From the NCBI GenBank assembly GCA_965369635.1, contig CBDURC010000130.1:1-8656 (forward strand): a stretch of 8,656 bases of DNA. The letters run 5' to 3'. The position numbers and the translations under genes were made by a program. The notes beneath the pieces are model-generated. The model saw nothing but the letters and a program-made list of their open reading frames with translations. It made no database searches and had not been told where the DNA came from. Every line of letters starts with the position of its first letter. Within the stretch, counting starts at the first letter, position 1. The stretch is from UBA3071 sp965369635. GTDB lineage: Bacteria > Chloroflexota > Anaerolineae > UBA3071. Below are positions 6,205 to 8,656 of this stretch, piece by piece.

Positions 6205-7683
6205 ATGGGCAGGCAGGCACCTGATGCGGGTGTGATGGTGGAAGCACAGGTCACGATTCGCAACGCCGGGGCACTGCTGATACAGCAGGGCGCGCAAGTC
6301 ACCAGCGCCTTTCTCTTCGCCGTGCTGTCGCCGCGTCTCATGGGGCCCGAAGTGTATGGCCGTTACGCCCTGATCACCTCACTCTCCTTCTGGTTCGTGC
6401 TGTTTAGCGGTCTGGGCTTCACTCAGGTGATCGTCCGCTACGTGCCCCAGTTCACCCTCTGCAGGGATCAGCAGGGCCTGCGGAGATTCTTCGGCGGTCT
6501 GATGGCCGTGCGACTGGTCAGCGGTGCGCTGGTCGCCAGTCTGTATCTGCTCCTCACTGCCTTCTGGTTGCGCGATCTCGACCGGCGGATGCTGGTTATC
6601 CTGGCCAGCGTGGTGTTCGTTCGTGCTGCAGCCGGGCTGTTCTTTTCCCTCTTCCTGGGACTCAACCAGGCAAGTCGCTGGGGAATGGGTGAGCTTGTGC
6701 GCCGGTGGCTGTGGCTGGTACTGGCGCTTCCCGGCTTCTACTTGGGCGGGTTGCCAGGCGCCTGCCTGGGATTGCTGCTGACCGAACTGGTGGTGTTGGG
6801 TACCGGCATTGGGTGGGCCAGGCCATACATCTCCTGGTCCGATCTGTCCCTGGACGTGGGCGGTCTGTCGCCATATCTCCGCTTCGGCCTGATCTTCTTC
6901 GCCAGCGATCTGCTCCTCACCGCCTTCCGGCAAAGCGGCCAGGTCATGGTGCAGGCCGTCTCGCGCGATTACACTCAGGTGGGCTACTTCGCGCTAGCCT
7001 ATGGTATCTACGTCACTGCCGCCACAGTCTTCCCCAAACTGACCATGGCATTTGCACCTTTGCTCACTTCAATGCTGACTCAGGGACAAACCGAGGCGCT
7101 GCATCAATGGGCCAAGCGATTGCTCAAAACGATGGCCATCGGCGCGATGCTGGTGGTGTTTGGTGTGCTGCTCCTGGGAGACAACCTGGTGCCGCTGGTA
7201 TTCGGTACCGACTACCGGCCTGTGACGGCCAACCTGGTGCCCCTGACTGCTGCGCTGGTGATTACCGCTCTGAGCAGAACAGCGAGCCTTCTGGCCCTGG
7301 CTTACGAGCGCCCTGCGGTCGCCTTAGCGGCATCGGGTGTCCGGCTGGCAGCCTTCTGGGCCTTGGGGTTGCCGCTCATCCTCCTGCAAGGCAGCCTGGG
7401 GGGCTGTCTGACCGTGTTGGCGGCGTCGGCAGTGTACAGCGGTTACTATGCCTGGCGTATGAGGGATGTGATGTGTCACATGGCGCGGTCGTGGGCTGTG
7501 GTTGTCGGACTGGGCATGCCATTCCTGATGCTGGTCTGGTTGCGGTCGTCCTGGCTGGTGAACCTGGCACTCTATGGCGCATTCATCGCCGGATATGGTG
7601 GTCTGCTGTTCCTTCTGCGCGTGGTCACGCCAGGCGAAATCGCCGCCGCGTGGCGGGTCATCCATCTCAGAGGGCCGACATGA
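6205..7683 (+). CDS. Wzx-like polysaccharide flippase (MOP/MATE superfamily)
   Basis: Integral membrane protein of 492 residues from ATG 6205, expected to move lipid-linked oligosaccharide across the cytoplasmic membrane. It is hydrophobic nearly throughout, with roughly 12-14 membrane-spanning stretches by eye. Near the start, NAGALLIQQGAQ followed by SPRLMGPEVYGRYAL is the typical opening of oligosaccharide flippases (first helix, then the G-x-YG-Y loop). A charged central loop (WAKRLLKT) precedes the second half, as is usual in the two-bundle family. Length fits the family. The open frame extends upstream to about 6025 inside the glycosyltransferase gene, but that part lacks membrane character, so I chose ATG 6205; ATG 6235 is also possible. 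Neither has a strong ribosome site. Its TGA overlaps the next gene's ATG. The presence of a flippase suggests Wzx/Wzy-type export, but no Wzy polymerase is in the window. Confidence 0.88.
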   Translation: MGRQAPDAGVMVEAQVTIRNAGALLIQQGAQVTSAFLFAVLSPRLMGPEVYGRYALITSLSFWFVLFSGLGFTQVIVRYVPQFTLCRDQQGLRRFFGGLMAVRLVSGALVASLYLLLTAFWLRDLDRRMLVILASVVFVRAAAGLFFSLFLGLNQASRWGMGELVRRWLWLVLALPGFYLGGLPGACLGLLLTELVVLGTGIGWARPYISWSDLSLDVGGLSPYLRFGLIFFASDLLLTAFRQSGQVMVQAVSRDYTQVGYFALAYGIYVTAATVFPKLTMAFAPLLTSMLTQGQTEALHQWAKRLLKTMAIGAMLVVFGVLLLGDNLVPLVFGTDYRPVTANLVPLTAALVITALSRTASLLALAYERPAVALAASGVRLAAFWALGLPLILLQGSLGGCLTVLAASAVYSGYYAWRMRDVMCHMARSWAVVVGLGMPFLMLVWLRSSWLVNLALYGAFIAGYGGLLFLLRVVTPGEIAAAWRVIHLRGPT

Positions 7684-7955
7684 GACTAGCGGTCATCATT
7701 CCTGTGCACAACGGCGGCGATGATCTGCGCTGCTGCTTGGAGGCGGTGGCAACATCGACGCGCCCGCCGGACGAGGTCATGGTCACGGATGACGCTTCTA
7801 CGGATGGCTCGGGCGAGTTGGCCCGACAGCAGGGGGCACGGGTCATCCGCCTCGATGGTCAGCCTCACGGCCCGGCTTTCGCTCGCAATCGCGGGGCAGA
7901 GATAGCTCAGGGAGATGTGATCGTCTTCCTCGACGCCGACGTCGCTACGTCGTGA
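7680..7955 (+). CDS. Family 2 glycosyltransferase, N-terminal fragment
   Basis: This 91-residue open frame is the first part of a GT-A domain. It contains LAVIIPVHNGGDD (3-15), VTDDASTDGS (35-44), GPAFARNRGAE, and the metal-binding D85-A-D87 four residues before a TGA. It starts in an ATGA overlap with the flippase stop. A good ribosome site, AGAGGG at 7669-7674, lies 5 bases before the ATG. The fragment stops directly after the DxD motif, where an intact enzyme would continue into the acceptor-binding half. That half is found in another frame at 7957-8493. Alone it would bind nucleotide poorly and have no acceptor site, so activity is unlikely. Confidence 0.78.
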   Translation: MRLAVIIPVHNGGDDLRCCLEAVATSTRPPDEVMVTDDASTDGSGELARQQGARVIRLDGQPHGPAFARNRGAEIAQGDVIVFLDADVATS

Positions 7956-7956
7956 G

Positions 7957-8493
7957 GTGTTCAGTGACGTCGGCGGCTTTGACGAAAGCTTCGCCTGTGC
8001 TTCAGTGGAGGATATCGAGTTAGGTGGCCGGCTGCGGCGTGCCGGACACCGAGTATGGCTGTGTCCTGACGTGCAAGTAACCTACATCAAGCGCTGGACG
8101 CTCGCCAGCCTGCTCCGCACCGACGTCTTCGACCGGGCCATTCCCTGGACTCGCCTTATACTCCGCAATAGACATCTGCCCATCGATCTTAATCTTGACG
8201 TCACCAGCCGCCTGAGCGCGGTGGCAGCGTGGGCAACGGTGGTTTTTCTGGTATTGGGCTTCTGGTGGCCCTGGATGGGGGTGGGTGCGGCGTTGGCGTT
8301 GGCGACAGTGGGTACACTGAACGCGGGCCCATACCGCTTCTTCGTCCGGCAAGGCGGGCTGGGGTTTGCCGCGGGAGCGGTCGCCTTGCACCTGCTTTAC
8401 CTGCTCTACAGCAGTCTCGTCTTCGCCCTAATCGCCGCCCCGACATGGCTGACGCGCACTATGCATTCCTTGAGAAGGACATCGCCCGCGTAA
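7957..8493 (+). CDS. Family 2 glycosyltransferase, C-terminal fragment with membrane segments
   Basis: This 178-residue open frame begins at a GTG inside a conserved block. In frame just before it lies RRE, making RREVF followed by DVGGFDESF, the usual lead-in to the acceptor half of family 2 enzymes. The catalytic-acid motif E18-D19 lies in SVEDIELGGRLRRAG (16-30). Then comes IKRWTLASLLRTDVFDRA, a strongly conserved stretch in a membrane-anchored subgroup. The C-terminal half (about residue 85 onward) contains about three hydrophobic helices, suggesting a membrane anchor. GTG 7957 is only the first available start in this frame and has no evident independent ribosome site. Together with the fragment at 7680-7955 it makes up one damaged gene. 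Confidence 0.75.
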   Translation: MFSDVGGFDESFACASVEDIELGGRLRRAGHRVWLCPDVQVTYIKRWTLASLLRTDVFDRAIPWTRLILRNRHLPIDLNLDVTSRLSAVAAWATVVFLVLGFWWPWMGVGAALALATVGTLNAGPYRFFVRQGGLGFAAGAVALHLLYLLYSSLVFALIAAPTWLTRTMHSLRRTSPA

Positions 8494-8498
8494 GGCGA

Positions 8499-8645
8499 TC
8501 ATGCAGCGGCGAATTCGATCACGTGTTGTACATAATCGCCCGGAGTACCAAAATCAAAGCGTCTGCCATCCCCTATCTCAAGCGCACAATACCCTTCCCG
8601 TTGTCTCTGAAGCTCCTGAGAATAGGTTAGCTGAATCTCGCCTTG
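8499..8645 (-). pseudogene. C-terminal end of a sugar-1-phosphate nucleotidyltransferase-like gene (GalU-type), with upstream in-frame stop
   Basis: On the - strand a frame of 48 residues ends at the stop codon 8499-8501. It begins QGEIQLTYSQEL and continues to ALEIGDGRRFDFGTPGDY and a final EFAAA. The order GE-QLT, then GRR-D-GTP-GY/DY near the C-terminus, is characteristic of glucose-1-phosphate uridylyl- or thymidylyltransferases and related pyrophosphorylases, which make the NDP-sugars used by glycosyltransferases. A TAG in the same frame (+ strand 8646-8648) directly precedes the conserved block. Only 8 more bases lie before the window edge. The gene is thus either broken at this point or carries a base error. 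It converges tail-to-tail with the family 2 glycosyltransferase, stops 5 bases apart. The family match rests on a short segment, so the exact enzyme is uncertain. Confidence 0.55.
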
Positions 8646-8656
8646 CTACCTGATGT

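Larger units (their letters stand above)
7680..8493 (+). pseudogene. Family 2 glycosyltransferase gene split by an internal deletion and frame change
   Basis: The two flanking open frames are consecutive parts of one enzyme in different frames. In the first frame, DADVA is followed by two residues and a stop. In the other frame, RREVF begins at 7948, so the junction lies at about 7947. In the intact family 2 enzyme at 640-1518, the distance from the DxD to the equivalent RRDLF is about 70 residues. Here about 65 residues (near 200 bases) are missing. The frames imply a loss of 3n+2 bases if it was a single event. The hexamer ACGTCG occurs at 7939, 7947 and 7967, which could have mediated slippage or recombination. 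The rebuilt ancestor would be about 330 residues. Assembly error is the main alternative. Confidence 0.72.

Noticed and set aside
6379..6933. 184-codon - strand open frame rich in Gln and Glu
   Set aside because: It is antisense to the flippase; its composition is what GC-rich membrane-protein codons give when read backwards, and it has no recognisable motif.
6705..7679. Long + strand open frame upstream of, and in frame with, the N-terminal glycosyltransferase fragment
   Set aside because: It runs in a shadow frame inside the flippase gene with no domain resemblance. The real start is ATG 7680 with its own ribosome site.
8229..8630. 133-codon + strand open frame running past the glycosyltransferase end
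   Set aside because: It is out of frame with the glycosyltransferase homology and antisense to the nucleotidyltransferase-like segment; both overlapped frames have real family motifs.

Overview
This window is a stretch of a bacterial cell-surface or exopolysaccharide gene cluster. Every substantial gene reads on the + strand. No rRNA, tRNA, CRISPR array, transposase or clear promoter was seen. Most genes are GC-rich (hand counts of about 65-68% in sampled 60-base lines of the heparinase-like and flippase genes) and tightly packed, with GTGA/ATGA overlaps. The protein families fit an environmental GC-rich bacterium. A Chloroflexota-like origin is a soft guess from protein style only, and no marker gene supports it.

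Layout. Positions 1-636 hold the C-terminal part of an ArnA-type UDP-glucuronate decarboxylase-like SDR enzyme (nucleotide-sugar supply). 640-1518 is a family 2 glycosyltransferase. 1515-3284 is a heparinase II/III-like protein translationally coupled to it. A 143-base gap with two overlapping perfect hairpins follows. 3428-4276 and 4339-5193 are two different PAPS-type sulfotransferases, the second markedly AT-richer than its surroundings. After a 149-base gap, 5343-6143 is a family 4 glycosyltransferase lacking its N-terminal domain. 6205-7683 is a Wzx/MOP-type flippase. 7680-8493 is a second family 2 glycosyltransferase broken in the middle by an apparent internal deletion plus frame change. 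On the - strand, 8499-8645 encodes the C-terminal end of a sugar-nucleotide pyrophosphorylase-like protein, with an in-frame stop just upstream of a conserved block.

How the parts fit. Nucleotide-sugar synthesis, glycosyl transfer, lipid-linked export, sulfation and a polyuronate lyase-like protein together suggest a sulfated, possibly uronic-acid or pentose-containing polysaccharide, broadly glycosaminoglycan-like. This is inference from gene content. The right half (about 5190 to the end) contains three damaged genes in 3.5 kb, so it looks like a rearranged or decaying flank, or a place where the assembly needs checking.
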